The notes under the pieces were generated by a model. It did not search any database. It was not told the origin of the DNA and was given only the letters and a program-made list of their open reading frames with translations. A program made the position numbers and the translations under genes. Shown here one piece after another: positions 47,690 to 59,832 of a DNA stretch of 64,000 nucleotides. This DNA is from Haemonchus contortus (Eukaryota > Nematoda > Chromadorea > Rhabditida > Trichostrongylidae). Location of the stretch: assembly GCA_000469685.2 (NCBI GenBank), contig LS997563.1, positions 44,442,651 to 44,506,650 of the forward strand, written 5' to 3'. Within the stretch, counting starts at the first letter, position 1, and each line of letters starts with the position of its first letter.

Positions 47690-48010
47690 TGTGTATTATA
47701 GAGGTATGGGTGCATACGCATGGTCAGGGGTTCGAGTCCCGGGTTGATATCCGCCTAGGCCAACCAAACCTTCCATCTTTCTGTGTTTGGCTAGTTGGTA
47801 CCAGACTCGTCTGGGAGGATAAAAGCACTGACTTGTACATCGGCTGGCCACTGCAAGTCATTGTATAAGCCGCATATGCATTCATTACGCCATTACGGTT
47901 CTGAATAGATGTCGAGTGCTTCGAGTGCTTGGCCGAGTGTCCCAATGGTGGGATTGAATAACGCCCCCCTCCCCCTCCCCCCCCCCCCCCCCCAGACTTT
48001 AGCCTTTTAC
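47690..48010 (+). mobile_element. tRNA-derived SINE copy
   Basis: Has the B-box GGTTCGAGTCC, CGCCTAGGCCAACCAAACC, AGACTCGTCTGGGAGGATAA, the GCAAGTCATTGTAT block and the tail GATTGAATAACGCCC. The tail is expanded into a C-rich run (about 47965-47993) before the AGACTTTA end shared with the copy at 13046. Confidence 0.8.
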
Positions 48011-49719
48011 CTTAATATGTGTGTTACACAGGTTCAGCGTCGAGTTGTCGAAGGTCTTCCTCCCATGCTCAACTTTGCTATTATTTTGTTTATGTAGAGC
48101 TGTTTTTTTTGAGCCGTGTAAAATGGTCGTTTCTTCCTGGGAAAATGATATCAAGAGGGTCATCTATCATCGAGTATAATGTATTGCTTGTTTTCGCGTT
48201 AATTAGCTCGGACTAATTGGAAAGAACTGATAAATTTTTAGAAGGTCTCCTTTTATCAAGAACATCAAGTCAAAACAATTTCCCTTCTATCGAATTATAT
48301 TTTGTATTCGAACTGAACTGCCATGAACGTGGTATTTTAGCCAACTCCATCCATTTCATGGAATGGGGTCGCTGAATACAGTCAGTGCTCTGCGGGAATT
48401 TTGTGGCTTGCTCGATCATGGGCGAGTGCTTCCTCTGCACCGCTACTCTATATATCAGCTCATGATCCATTTCTGTAAATAGACCCCTTTTTACATTCTC
48501 ACCAAAAACTACACGGCTGCAACTCTGGAAAAGTACCGTTCAGTGGCACATTGATCACCCCTTAATGTCAACTTGTTTTGCTTCCGTCTCAGCCTTACAG
48601 ACTTTCACGGCTAATTTACGAAGTCTCGGCCGAAAAGGAAACGGGCAATTGTCTATGAAAAAAGCCAGACCCAATGGCAAGTGGATGGTTCGATTTCCAA
48701 GCCTGTGCCTGTTTCCTCTCACCCTTTATGTGAGTTGCACGCTGCCGTCCAGAACTTTGGAGTTTCATCATTGAAAAGGCTGAAAACGGCGACGAAACAA
48801 CGTTTTGGTCGCACATCATCAAAGAGCATTTGTCTGAAAGCTGGAGCAGTATACAATGACGTCCTGTGTTTAGAATAATAAACTAAAATAGTAGTCGAAA
48901 TAAGAAATGACCAAGTTAGTGGGGTATGTCCATACAGAAGTTCAAAGTCTCTCAATAGAAAAACGCCCATCAATAATCATAGTCAACTGATGAGCGAGGT
49001 TGCGGTTTGTCTTTCATACTTCGACGATTTGCCCCTCAAAACTTGAGAGCATCTTTTGAGTCCAAGCCATGTTCCGCCTTGTTGCAATCATAATGAATTC
49101 CCAGTGGCTGCGGAATGGTCCAAAAAGGCTATGTGCAAAGTTACTGAAGAACGCTGGCCAGCTGTGCATCATGGTTTTTGACGAGCGGAAAATACATCAA
49201 ACATCGAACTTCACGAACGGCATGAATTGATCTATGAGCAGAAACAACATGATGTGTCTTGCGTTCATGACTTAATGTCTAGTGGAAAAACTCCCGCAGC
49301 TGCTCAACAGCTGTGTGTCGCTGTTTCACTCTTATACCCCTTCATATCCCTCTTGTTTCGCTCTTTTCGGAATTGACTTTGTAGAGGAGAGTCCGCTGAG
49401 AAGATGCCTCTTTAAAAGCTCCCCAAAACTCTTTTAAGGAAATGACCAGGTTTCATTTAATGAGGCCTAAGCATCATTTGAATCAGAAAAGAAATCGAAT
49501 GCTACTTTCTTAGCCCGTATAATTTGTCGAATAAAAAAGTGTATACGGATACAAGATGTTCGGTACTCTTAATAGGATTATACATAAACCATCATTATGT
49601 ATTCGTTCAGGGGTAATGTACCCGCTGCTCGGCATAGTCAAATGGTGATGGGAATTTTTCCGAATCAATCCGCTCGACCAACTCCTCTATTCCTATTCTA
49701 TTCATTGCTGTAAGAAAAA
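48011..49719. other. Region upstream of transporter copy B
   Basis: 48011-49540 shows no recognisable gene. From about 49540 to 49719 the sequence is shared with the upstream region of copy C (59770-59832 plus 61087-61209), so it is probably promoter and leader of the transporter. Confidence 0.5.
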
Positions 49720-52700
49720 ATGATCGAAAATTCTAATCAGGTAAAGCCTGTTTTCTCTCCGTGGGAAAGATTCAACGCTTCTTTGCTGATGTTTGTTTTT
49801 AAGTAGTGGGTTACTAGTAATCATGAATGTGTTGTAATCTCACAATAAAGAACAATAGTGGGGTCAGGGTAGGATAGTACCCATTGACTGTTATACTACG
49901 CCGGACAGACTGGGGAGGGAGGGGAGGGAGGGAGGGAGGGGGGTTCGAGATGATTCAGTAAGGCCAAGCTGATTAGATCTGTACATTCGTGCCGGTGAAA
50001 CAAAACTGGCTAGGGTGAATCCGAAGGGCTGTCTTGTACATGAACTGTCCATCACTTTTCGCTGAAATCGATGCAAATACAAATTCATAGAAGGGTTTTT
50101 CTAATTTTTCATTCATATCACTTGAATTCGGGGAGTTGAAAGCAGTTTGGGTGAGCTTTCTTCCCATATACAGTGTAATTTGAGGTGGATTCGGAAGCCA
50201 ACATCAAATCAAAAACGGATGAAGCGGCACAGTCAGGAACTCCATGGCCATCCATATACCTTGCTGGTGTATGCGCATTCATCCAAGCTGCTCAATTCAC
50301 CATGTTTTCCAGTTCTATGTGGCCCTATCTAAGGAAGGTTAGTTTAGAAATTTCTCCCGTACTCATTCCCACTTCATCCCCCTACATCTCTCTTTCTAGT
50401 TAAATCCTGAAGCCGTGGAAACCGATTATGGCTATATCACCGCAGTGTACAGTTTTGGTCAATGCATAATGGCTCCATCATTTGGATTTTGGAGCAATAG
50501 AATAGAGCAGGTAACCTATTTCTGACCTTTGTTTCCGATGTGGAAAGGAAATGTATTCCCATTTCAAATTAAATTATTCAATAAATGTTCAGGTTCGACT
50601 GCCGCTTCTTGCGGGTTTTACTTTTATGATGTTAGGGAATTTTCTATATTTCCTACTGGAATTTTTCGCTCGGACAAGTGTTGTCAACGTCATGATGGTG
50701 GCACGGTTCATTGTTGGTTGCGGATCAGGTGCAGGCACAACTTTTATTTTCTAAAAATTTGGCAAATTTGGCAATGTATGTCCTGAATTGCTCCGCAGAG
50801 TATTGTACAGTAATGGAGGGTGATTGTGAGTGTGGGAACATTCGTCGAGACCCAACACCAATTACGTATGTACGTTCTCGAACTCGAACATTCACAGAGT
50901 GCAACGAATGACATCTATCGCAACTATGACATATGTTCACTTTTGAGCACAAGAAGTTCACTCTCCTACACTTTCAGCTACTAGAGCTAACAAGTAGTAA
51001 TGCCAAGCGGCTTACTACGCTGTGAGGAAACTGGCAAAGAAAGCCGAATTCCCAGCGAACAACTAGTTAGTTGCGCGCTGTCTGCCACCAGGAAAATCTA
51101 TAAATTGTGAAGCACATTACTTCCTTCAAGCTCTAAGTCCTTATGTCCACCTTCTGCTGCTTCATGCTTTAGTTGTCGGTGGGTAGGTAGGTAGGTGGGT
51201 AGGTTGCCAAAATACTTCAACAACAACGTACAAAACGATTAGTCCCTGAGGAAGCATCTGAGGAACTTCCCGGAGCGAGGATCGCCTTTTTCTAAGGATT
51301 CGATTGAAGAGAACAAGCTGAGCTTACCAGGGAAGGATCCCAACTCGAAGTGGCCATTTGAAATAAGACTTATACTGCTAGACGTGTTTTTGGGCGCTGA
51401 ATTCAAATCCGCTTTCCAAATCTGCCGAGCGATTCTCTGAACGGAGTTATGAGGGTGGTTTTAGGTGACTTTACATGAGAAAACTTAAATCACATGGGAG
51501 CGGCTCACTTCTCAACGGCGGCTTGGTGTAGTGGCAAGCGTGACGCTTCGTGGGCGAGAGGCTAGGGTTCGGGTTTTGTGGGGGACCGAGTTTTTGCATT
51601 ATATAGAATTTTTCCCTCCTGGACTAGGAAATACTTTCATGGTGATTTTATCACGTTTTATGACCTTTTAATGCATTGCTGATACCTTCTCCTACCTACC
51701 TACCTGTTACCGGGTGGGAAATTGCGCAAAGTTTGGAGGTCCGGGCGAGTAAAACGCATATGTTGAACAATAATGTTGCTAGAATGATTGTTGATGCTAG
51801 ATTAGGTGCGATGGTGCGTAGCAGACCCGGACTCACCTACACTGGCATTGTTGATGGTGGACTCGTGGACATCATTCAAAGACCAGAAAACTATTCAGCG
51901 TGTCTCACCTCCACAAGAGCAGGTGAAGGAAATGACACCCTGCTCGAGGCTAGCCCGAGGCTAATACAACCGATAGAAGCTCATTTCTTATTTCCTTCCA
52001 GAAAAATGATTAAACCCATCACCTCATATGTAATAGCTCATGATCTCAACTTTTACGTGTACACACGAGACCCATTCTTTGCTTACTATCGCCTGTCTAT
52101 TTTCAGTCCTGGGCGGTTAAATTAGAACATTTCTCTTTTATTCATTGTATGCTGCCGGCTACTTAAGCACTCACCCGGGTGATTCTGGGACGCTTACACA
52201 ATTCTGTTTTCCTTCTGATTTGAGGTTAGGGAGTGTACAGCAAAGGGCTGTGACGAGTTCTTTTTCATCCGTTTCTCCCAATGTGAAAAGTTTCTTTGTT
52301 TCAAGCATTTCGTACTAGAGTATCACATTTGTTCATAAAGTGGCAAGAGTTACCCTACTGTGAATTCTGCTGTGAATATAGAGTGCATGAGCATGCGAGT
52401 AAAACTGAAGTATTAATTTGAGTGGATAAATATCGGCAAAAGCCTTAAAAGGTCATAAAACGTGATAAAAGCACCATGAGGGTATTTCCTAGTCCAGGAG
52501 GGAAAAATTCTATATAATGCAAAAACTCGGTCCCCCACAAAACCCGAACCCTAGCCTTTCACCCATGAAGCGTCACGTTTACCACTACACCAAGCCGCCG
52601 TTGAGGATTGAGCTGCTTCCATGTGATTTAAGTTTCTCATGTAAAGTCACCTAAAACCACCCTCATAACTCCGTTCCGAGAATCGCTTGGCAGATTTGGA

Positions 52701-55700
52701 AAGCGGATTTGAATTCAGCGCTTAAAAACACGTGTAGCAGTATAGGTCTTATTTCAAATGGCCACTTCGAGTTGGGATCCTTCCCTGGTTAGTTGCGATA
52801 TGAGGCTTCTACGACAATTTCTAGCCCTTAAAACATTGAGGCGCAAGCTTCTCCGCAGAAATATGGAGATCTTGAAATGACATGACCGTAGAAACGTTCG
52901 ATGTTCAGATCTATCAGTTTTTTGCAGAAGAATATTGAGGGGAAGGTGGGGGGGGGGGGGCTTTAAATCTTTTCAAACTACAGAGATTACTTTTGTGCAA
53001 TTTCAAGCATCTTCAGGGAACATGGCCCTTCTCAGGGCATATGCAGCGACGTCTTCATCAAAACAGGACCGTGCACGGGCGATTGCTTTTGTAAGTGGAG
53101 GTATAGCTATTGGCACTGTCATTGGACCTGGTAGGTTGTAAAACTACATTCTTCCCTCTTGCTGCACATGATATAGAAACTGTTGATTTAGAAAACGATC
53201 TAGGTGATTCAGGGATTACTGTCCTTAGTTACTTCCATTGAGAGTCAGACAGCAATTACAGAAAAGAAGTATGATTGTCAGGAGCAATAATGATCAACTT
53301 ACCCATTTCCTAAATACCCGAAGGAACGAGTAGAAACCCACTGCCTTTTCTCTTGAAAACCTTCGACATATGTTAAAGGCACGGTTCACGATAAAAAAGG
53401 TTACTGAGTTCTTCCTTTAGGAATACTCAACGCCCCCATGGGTGGTAGAAGGGACCCTCGCGCTCCCACAGTCTCGGCGCTTAGCGCATAGTGGAAGCCC
53501 CGTTGCTGCCGTAGTTCGCATTCCCGCCCCTCGATCGGTGTCACGTTAGACGAGTGTCGAGACACAGAATGCTATTATTCGTTCTAGGACCCATGCAGAA
53601 TTAGCTAATCGCCGAGTGATGAGGCGATTTTTTTCTCCCATTCTTTTTTCCTCTGTTTTTCTTTTTGCTGCCGCGATCCCTTATTTAATTTTCTACACCT
53701 AGAGGCTGAAAAAGGTGAGCTATTTTTTTTGTTTATTAATGCTTATAAGTGAATGAATTTTGGCTTACCATTGTCTGCTATTCACACCAGGATCCACACG
53801 CGCGCAGTGAAACACACTCTTTAGCTCGTCGGGACGCCTCAATCTTCTTCATTTTTCTGGTTTCTTTCTCGTTCAGCCCCCTTTTTAACGGTTTTTCGAA
53901 GCCTTTTTCTACTTTGGAAACACCGATGCACGCTGTTCCTTCACCTCAGTCACACTAGTTTCTATCTTGTCTTTCATTTTTCATGATAATCTGAATTACC
54001 CAAAATTATCGTGAACTGTGCCTTTAAAGGCAGTGTTTACAAAAAAGTTAGGGTACCCTTTTTTGACGGGAGTTGATAGGACTACTCTAGAATAAAGCGA
54101 TAACAACGAAAGACGCGCAAAAAACGATGAACGAAAATAATTACAAAGGGTCAAAAAAAGAGCTGGAAAGGGGGATGGGACGAATTTCACATTGAAAAAA
54201 ACGACGGTTAGGGAGTGTTCGAGCGAGAATGCACGAACGCGACGCAATGTCCGCAATACAGACAACACATCGAATTTAACGGAGTTTCTGAAATAAAAAA
54301 AACATTTGCATGCAATAATCTACACAAAATATGCTAAAATCTTCAATAAACTCACGAGAATAGTTAAAGAATGCTACCGTAAAAAATTAATAACAAAAAA
54401 AAACAAACGATACGCGAATAATAGAAATAACAGCCGAATGCTAGCCCCTGTGCGAGGCGGTCGACCAGCTGATCATTCCTGGCAATTTGCCAACCTGCGT
54501 ATCGATTTTTCGCCAACTTCGCTCCAGTGCGAATGTGGTGAAGGACAATTGGAACAAGAAGTCATCCTAGCGAGGGACGGAGGCATCCCGTCCCCCAAAG
54601 TTCCTGCCCTTATCGTGCCCTATCCAGCCGTTTTCCGACCTAATTCCTGCACAAATGGTATCAGAGGGGGCTTCGAATTCAAACCATGTGCAAATCTCCG
54701 AAACCATTTTTTCGTGAACAGTGCCTTTAAGCTTCGTAGTCTCCTCTGTCCGACATGGACGCAACTCTGTCAGCGGTCGAGTATGAATGTAGCTTGAGGA
54801 GGACATCATGTAGCACCATCAGTTTTCGTGGCTTCTGCATTTGCTGGATATTATGGGAGAACGATCGAGATGTTTAGAGATAGTTCCGTAGATAGACATT
54901 TACAGCGTTCCAATTGCTTTTCACTCCTCTTGGTCCTGACGGAGTCCATATTTTACCATTCCTACGACTAAGCATTTATAACACACCAGCTTTATTCGCA
55001 TTGTTGCTGAATATAATGGGCTTTATCGCTATCGTATCCATTTTCGAGGAAAACTACGATGTGTTGAATTCAACGGAAAAGAAGGTGAGGCTTCTCAAGT
55101 TTCGTATCATTTTCATTAGTTATTTGGTTGCCTACATAAAGTACGAATCTTCACATTGAACAACAAATAGCAACTGTAATTTTTCAGGATAACGAAGAAT
55201 TGCCCTCACCTTGCAAAATTGCAGTGCTCGTTTGTGTCTTCACCCGTTTTGTTCAGATATTTGTTTCAGCGTCAAGTGGGACGTATGTTCATTAGGAATG
55301 CATTATCTTTTTTCTTTCAAGTAATTTCGGTTAAAAATAGCGTAAGATCTAAATGAGGTCTTTTACCTGTTTATACCCGCTGGACAGAAATTTGTCTTTC
55401 AACTTTCCACTGAGCAAGTACATTCAATCTTCCGTTTCTCCCATTTTGAAAGAAGCAAGGTTGAATCCAGAACTTGGGGCTAGATATTAGTCATGAAAAA
55501 AGAAAAATGAAATTATCTGTGAAAGTGCTAGACTGCTGGTGTAGAAGTATCTTAATAATCTTAGAAAACACATTAGCTATGACGGATAGCGGATTCAAAG
55601 GCACTGTTCACGAAAAATTGGTTTCGTAGATTTGCACATGGTTTGAATACGACGCCCCCTCCGATACCATTTGTGCAGGAATGAGGTCGGAAAACGGCCT

Positions 55701-57894
55701 GGATAGGGCACAACAAGGGGCCGGAGAGATATCCACGGTCGCCCTCCGCCCCTGGCTAGGCTGACTACGAAATTTAATTGCCGTTCACCACTTTCGCATT
55801 GGAGCGAAGTTGGTGAAAAATCGATAAGCTGGTTGGCAAATTGCCAGAGTCTGCCAGTCAGATTGTCAGGCAAAATGGGTGTGTTGTCTGTATTGCAGAT
55901 ATTGCGTCGCCTTCCTGCACTCGCCCGAACACTTCCTAACCGCCGTTTTTTCGATGTGAAACTCGTCCAACCCCTCTTTCCAGCTCTTTTTTTTACCCTT
56001 TGTAATTCTTTTTGTTCATCTTTTTTGCGCTTTTTTCGTTGTTATCGCTTTATTCTAGAGTAGTCCTATCAATTCCCGTCAAAAAAGCATACCCTAAATT
56101 TATTGCGAACGGTGCCTTTAAGAGCTCAGAACTGACTATATAGGACAATCTTCTCTCCTTTTAACCCAGTATTAAGGATGACGGTGTTACATCACAACCA
56201 ACCTCCTTCAACGAGAAAAATTGTCCAGTTTTTGGGGTTAACTATGTCATATAGTCAACTTGATCATCGTAGCATCGACTAACTTCATTGAGAGATGAAA
56301 AGGGACTTTACAGGCTTGGATCGGCTTTTTCAATGTTGATGTTTTCTTTTAACAAGGAAGAAGCCGTAACAGCATATTCATCAGCAAACCTTGCTGCTGG
56401 TTGTGTCAGTATTACACTCTACTTTGCCTTCATTTTCTTCGACCTGAAAAAATGGTAACCAGTTCATTTTTGTAGTGGATGGATTCAGAAACAGTTTCAT
56501 CTGAATACCTAGTTTAACCGAATCCAGCGGATCACAAAGTGTATTTATTAAGGGTACCTAAACGAATATCAACCGTTTTATCGACATTTTTGTATGCTTG
56601 CCTATTCCTATTCACTTTGCCGTGGTCATTTCTTCCGAATAATGTGGAAATTTCCGAAAAAGGTAAGTTCGTTCTATCTTTTTCCATTTTTCTTCCTTCC
56701 TCTAGATCCATTACCTCCTGGAGATCGAATTATTTCAGGTTCTGATCGTGGTTGCTTCGCGGATAGATTCGACTGGTGTGCTGATCTCAGAGCAGTCTCT
56801 CCCTTTGTGAGTTCGTTTTAACGTCTCCAAATTCATTATGTCACCTAGCGAAAAGAAATGAAAAAATATAATATCGTCTGCATGAAATTCTTTTCGTTTG
56901 CTGACTACATTGATGAAAAGTTAGCATCATTATCCGAATCCGGTTCACAGGAATGGATGGTGAGGCGTACGGGATAGCATCTACGATAATGGGACGATAT
57001 CACAGTTTTGGGATCTTCCAAGCAGCCGACAATATTTACTTCTTATTTCGTTGACTCGAATAGGGTGAGAAGATCATGGACCCAGGCATTCATCGGCCCT
57101 GTTGATGTTGAAGGCAGATTCCCTTCACTATTAAGCTTAACCGTATAGAAAGCACATGCCACGGGAACCAAATTTTTTAAGGACACCCGCCCCTCTCACC
57201 AATGTCTTCCATGTTTCCAAGAATAGTTGCCATGACTAAACCACTAACTTTTTGCTCTTTTTGCTTACACGATTGTATTGTTCCGCATAAGCATTCAAAC
57301 GCCGCTACGACTCTGAATGGAAGTTGTATGAGCGCGGGGCACCCAATAATTACGTTGATCGCAACGATTTTTCTTTTTGATCGTTATTTTGGCCTTTTTC
57401 AAGGTCTACTACCCTATGATCGTGCTCGTTTTTGGAGTTGGTGCTTCAATTATGAACATTGCCCTCACCACTCTGTACTCGGAAGTAATTGGGCCACGAC
57501 GACAGGTCTGCTTATTTATTTACTAAAAAACTTCCTGTGATCAATTCTCAAGAGGGAATTCGTGGAAGTAAAGAAATGAATAAATGGAAATGGCTTAGCA
57601 TGCATTGAACATTTCCAGGGAACACTTCAAGGAATTTTTCAAATGGCGGGATCTATAGGGAGTATGCTTGCCCCTCTCATCTCAAGGTGAGTCATGGTTT
57701 CCGAAGTCGATCCGACAAATTTTGATTCTGATTTTAGTTCCCTTTATACGAAATTTGGTCCACAAGCGCCATGGTCACTGGCCATTGCTGGGATCTCAGT
57801 GGTACTAGCCATGTGGCTGGTGTTCCACAAAAAGATGGTTCCACTGCGCACGAAGGCCGAACCTGATAAATCCTCTACGAAAGAAGAACCTTGA
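49720..57894 (+). CDS. MFSD8/CLN7-like major facilitator, copy B
   Basis: Thirteen exons: 49720-49740, 50185-50337, 50400-50510, 50593-50728, 53017-53130, 54906-55084, 55188-55282, 56314-56454, 56553-56662, 56739-56806, 57404-57505, 57619-57686, 57738-57894; 484 residues in phase. Exons 3 to 12 have exactly the same lengths as in copy A. It shows the same MFSD8-type signatures (SSMWPYLRK, YSFGQCIMAP, GNMALLRAYAATSS, LYSEVIGPRRQG). The first exon is only seven codons (MIENSNQ); its ATG, length and donor are repeated in copy C and in the orphan exon at 59001, which supports it. The N-terminal tail lacks the EETPLL dileucine motif of copy A. A foldback element lies in intron 4, MITEs in introns 5 and 7 and a SINE tail in intron 10. 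AATAAA is at 57972-57977. Confidence 0.85.
51327..52788. mobile_element. Foldback element with 345-bp inverted repeats
   Basis: 1462 bp in intron 4 of copy B, starting CCAGGGAAGGATCCC and ending in its complement, with a TTA duplication at 51324-51326 and 52789-52791. The inverted repeats are 51327-51672 and 52444-52788. Each holds a tRNA-like piece (CTTGGTGTAGTGGCAAGCGT, then GGGTTCGGGTT; 51522-51580 and its mirror). The loop (51673-52443) contains a 149-codon frame but no transposase that I recognise. The matching intron of copy C (about 62400-62520) lacks the element, which confirms an insertion. A three-base TTA duplication would fit a PIF/Harbinger-mobilised element; that is inference. 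Confidence 0.85.
51676..52125 (+). CDS. Unassigned open frame in the foldback loop
   Basis: 149 codons; a likelier start is the internal Met followed by LNNNVARMIVDARLG. The stretch around VDARLGAMVRSRPGLTYTG to VDIIQRPENYS has the look of a real protein, not random translation. No family recognised. It may be a captured host exon or part of a lost element gene. Confidence 0.3.
   Translation: MLIPSPTYLPVTGWEIAQSLEVRASKTHMLNNNVARMIVDARLGAMVRSRPGLTYTGIVDGGLVDIIQRPENYSACLTSTRAGEGNDTLLEASPRLIQPIEAHFLFPSRKMIKPITSYVIAHDLNFYVYTRDPFFAYYRLSIFSPGRLN
53377..54023. mobile_element. MITE M1 with AGGCAC inverted ends, TTAA-flanked
   Basis: 647 bp in intron 5 of copy B. It begins AGGCACGGTTCACGATA and ends in the complement of AGGCACAGTTCACGATA. 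TTAA flanks both sides (53373-53376, 54024-54027). No transposase frame seen. TTAA targets are typical of piggyBac-mobilised elements. Confidence 0.7.
54028..54726. mobile_element. MITE M2, adjoining M1
   Basis: 699 bp. Its left end (AGGCAGTGTTTAC) starts right after the TTAA that closes M1, and its right end (TCGTGAACAGTGCCT) is followed by TTAA at 54727-54730. The interior shares long blocks with M3 in opposite orientation (for example GGCAATTTGCCAACC and ATCGATTTTTCGCCAACTTC). Confidence 0.7.
55599..56117. mobile_element. MITE M3, inverted relative to M2
   Basis: 519 bp in intron 7 of copy B. Ends are AGGCACTGTTCACGA and the complement of AGGCACCGTTCGCAA; the right flank is TTAA, the left is mutated to TCAA. 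The interior matches M2 in reverse with indels. Confidence 0.7.
57280..57360 (+). mobile_element. SINE 3' tail fragment in intron 10 of copy B
   Basis: About 80 bp matching the SINE tail only (ATTCAAACGCCGCTACGACTCTG, then a GCGGGGCACCC-like segment). Confidence 0.55.
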
Positions 57895-59000
57895 TACGCT
57901 TATTTATTACATTGTTGTTACTGTCAACAAGGCATTGAGTGTTGTGTCATTCATAATAATAATAATAATTAAATAAAAAATTTACTAGGTGTCAATTTCT
58001 ACCAAGGATTTTGGAAGCGAAACAGTCCTACCTTATATACGCTTAATACAAGAAATCAATTGAGAGAACGGGGTTAATAAGTTACAACACAAGTGTGGTC
58101 ACAGATCCTAATTTTTCAATGACCGAGTATTTTTAGCAGAACCTTTCCTAGTCAAACTTCCTATTTTGGAAAACAGTCCTAGACAAGTCTTCCTAGTCCT
58201 AGACGGGGCAGAAATCCACTATTTACAAAAAATCAATCTGCATAAGCCTAACGTTCGGGCATTGTGTTATGCGACGACCGGGAGAGACAACAAAAATCAA
58301 ACTCGAGCCGCATAAATTGACTGTTGAGTAAAGGACAGCGTGATGTTCTGGTCTTTTTTTTAAATCGCTTAGATATTTATTTATTTATTTATTTATTTTG
58401 ATGCACGCAGAGGTGCGCCCTAATAAAACAACGAAGTAAAACATCAACGACATATCCAGATATCCTTGATTTCAGGTCTTACCAAAAGCTGTTGGAACGT
58501 GTGGACATTTTAGCTCTGGGAGCTTCTTTTTGTTGTAAGATGGTTTGAATGTTCATAGTCGCAGCAATTCATGTAGTTTAGTCTTACACCCACAAGCAAA
58601 TGGACAAGAATCTTCCGTTGCACGATAGGGCTCGGTTTACCCTTCAGAAGGAAATTTTGGGCAGTCGGTTTGCTGCCGTTCAGTACTTCACCCATACCCC
58701 TATATATTTGCAGATTACAATTCTGGCGCTGGAATTAACTCCGCAGAGGAAAATTTGTCAAACAGGTGCCTTCCAGAATTCACCCTAATCGAGAATCTCT
58801 TCAACAGATGGCTGATCTTCATCTTATGGAACCCAGGTCATATATTGATGTTGACGAAATTTGAATGCTCTCCTCTATGTATGTATTGGCTGTTGAATAA
58901 AAAAGTTAAAAATGATCAAAAATTCCCGGAACCCAGGCCAGAAATTTTCTGAATCAGTCTACCTAACCAACTCCTCATCCCTACTCCATTCACTGCTACA
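57895..59000. other. Spacer between transporter copy B and the orphan exon
   Basis: Contains the AATAAA of copy B, a short (AAT)n tract near 57955-57970 and a (TTTA)n tract near 58372-58400. From about 58930 it resembles the leader of copies B and C. No separate gene seen. Confidence 0.5.
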
Positions 59001-59021
59001 ATGATTAAGAAAGTTCATCAG
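59001..59021 (+). pseudogene. Orphan first exon of a lost MFSD8-like copy
   Basis: Seven codons (MIKKVHQ) followed by GTACAA, matching the first exons of copy B (MIENSNQ) and copy C (MIKNSHQ). The 60 bp upstream (CTGAATCAG, CCAACTCCTC, TTCACTGCTACA) also match those leaders. No downstream exons follow before copy C, so a copy was truncated here or the duplication broke inside intron 1. Confidence 0.75.
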
Positions 59022-59199
59022 GTACAACTTAGCTTCTTTGATATCAGATTAGCATTTTTCTGCTCGAGGTTTTTTCAGCCAGAACATTTTTCATTGGCCC
59101 ATCCACAGAGCATTTTGAAAAATCTGTTCAAAAAATTCATCCCAGTGACGAATAGTAGCAAGGGGATCAGGAAAACGAAAAATGAGTCTCTCAGCACTT

Positions 59200-59700
59200 G
59201 AGGCGTTACTTGCGGATACAACACCATCGTAAACCCTCCAGCTCAACTGAAAACTTCATTCTCAGTCTTGAAAAGCATGAATGGCACCGTATTCGAGTAG
59301 AGCAGAGAATCCCGATAATTTTGATACCATTCATGATAGAGTTTTAACACTTTCAATTTAATTCGGTCATTCAAATTACCATTTTTCAGATATTTGATAC
59401 TTTTTTCGGTCATTTATATTGAATGGCAGTCCAATGGATAGCCCTGCTCACGGGGATCCGGCCGTAACATAAATTTTTATTCTTCCTCAACTTTGCAGCC
59501 TCATTTTCACGAATATCAAAGGATTATTCTTCAAGTACCTGAGGTGTTAACTCCGTGCATACTAATACCATCGTAAGCCCTCCACTTTAGTTGAAAATTT
59601 CGTTCTCACTTTTTATAGGCTTATATGGCACATAATTAAGGAGAACAAGGGATCTTGTTCATTCTAATGCTTTCATGACAGAATTTAAACAGATTCAGCC
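59200..59700. repeat. Two diverged direct repeats of about 170 bp
   Basis: 59200-59370 and 59530-59700 share, in the same order, a CTTGAGG/CTGAGG-TGTTA start, an ACCATCGTAAGCCCTCCA-like block, GTTGAAAATTTCGTTCTCA, ATGGCACA and a closing CATTCATGA-AGAATTT-like block. No coding sequence seen. They lie between the orphan exon and copy C. Confidence 0.6.
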
Positions 59701-59832
59701 GAAAGCAGTTCGCTAGTCTTTCCAAAGATTTATTTCATGGAAAACGAGCTAGTTTTCTACTGAATAAAAAAATGTAAAGAGGTACAAGATGTTCGGTACC
59801 CTTAATAGGATTATACACAAGCCATGATTATA

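Noticed and set aside
54306..54797. A 163-codon gene in intron 5 of transporter copy B
   Set aside because: It lies almost entirely inside MITE M2 and runs out through its terminal repeat. It has no domain and no counterpart in copy C.
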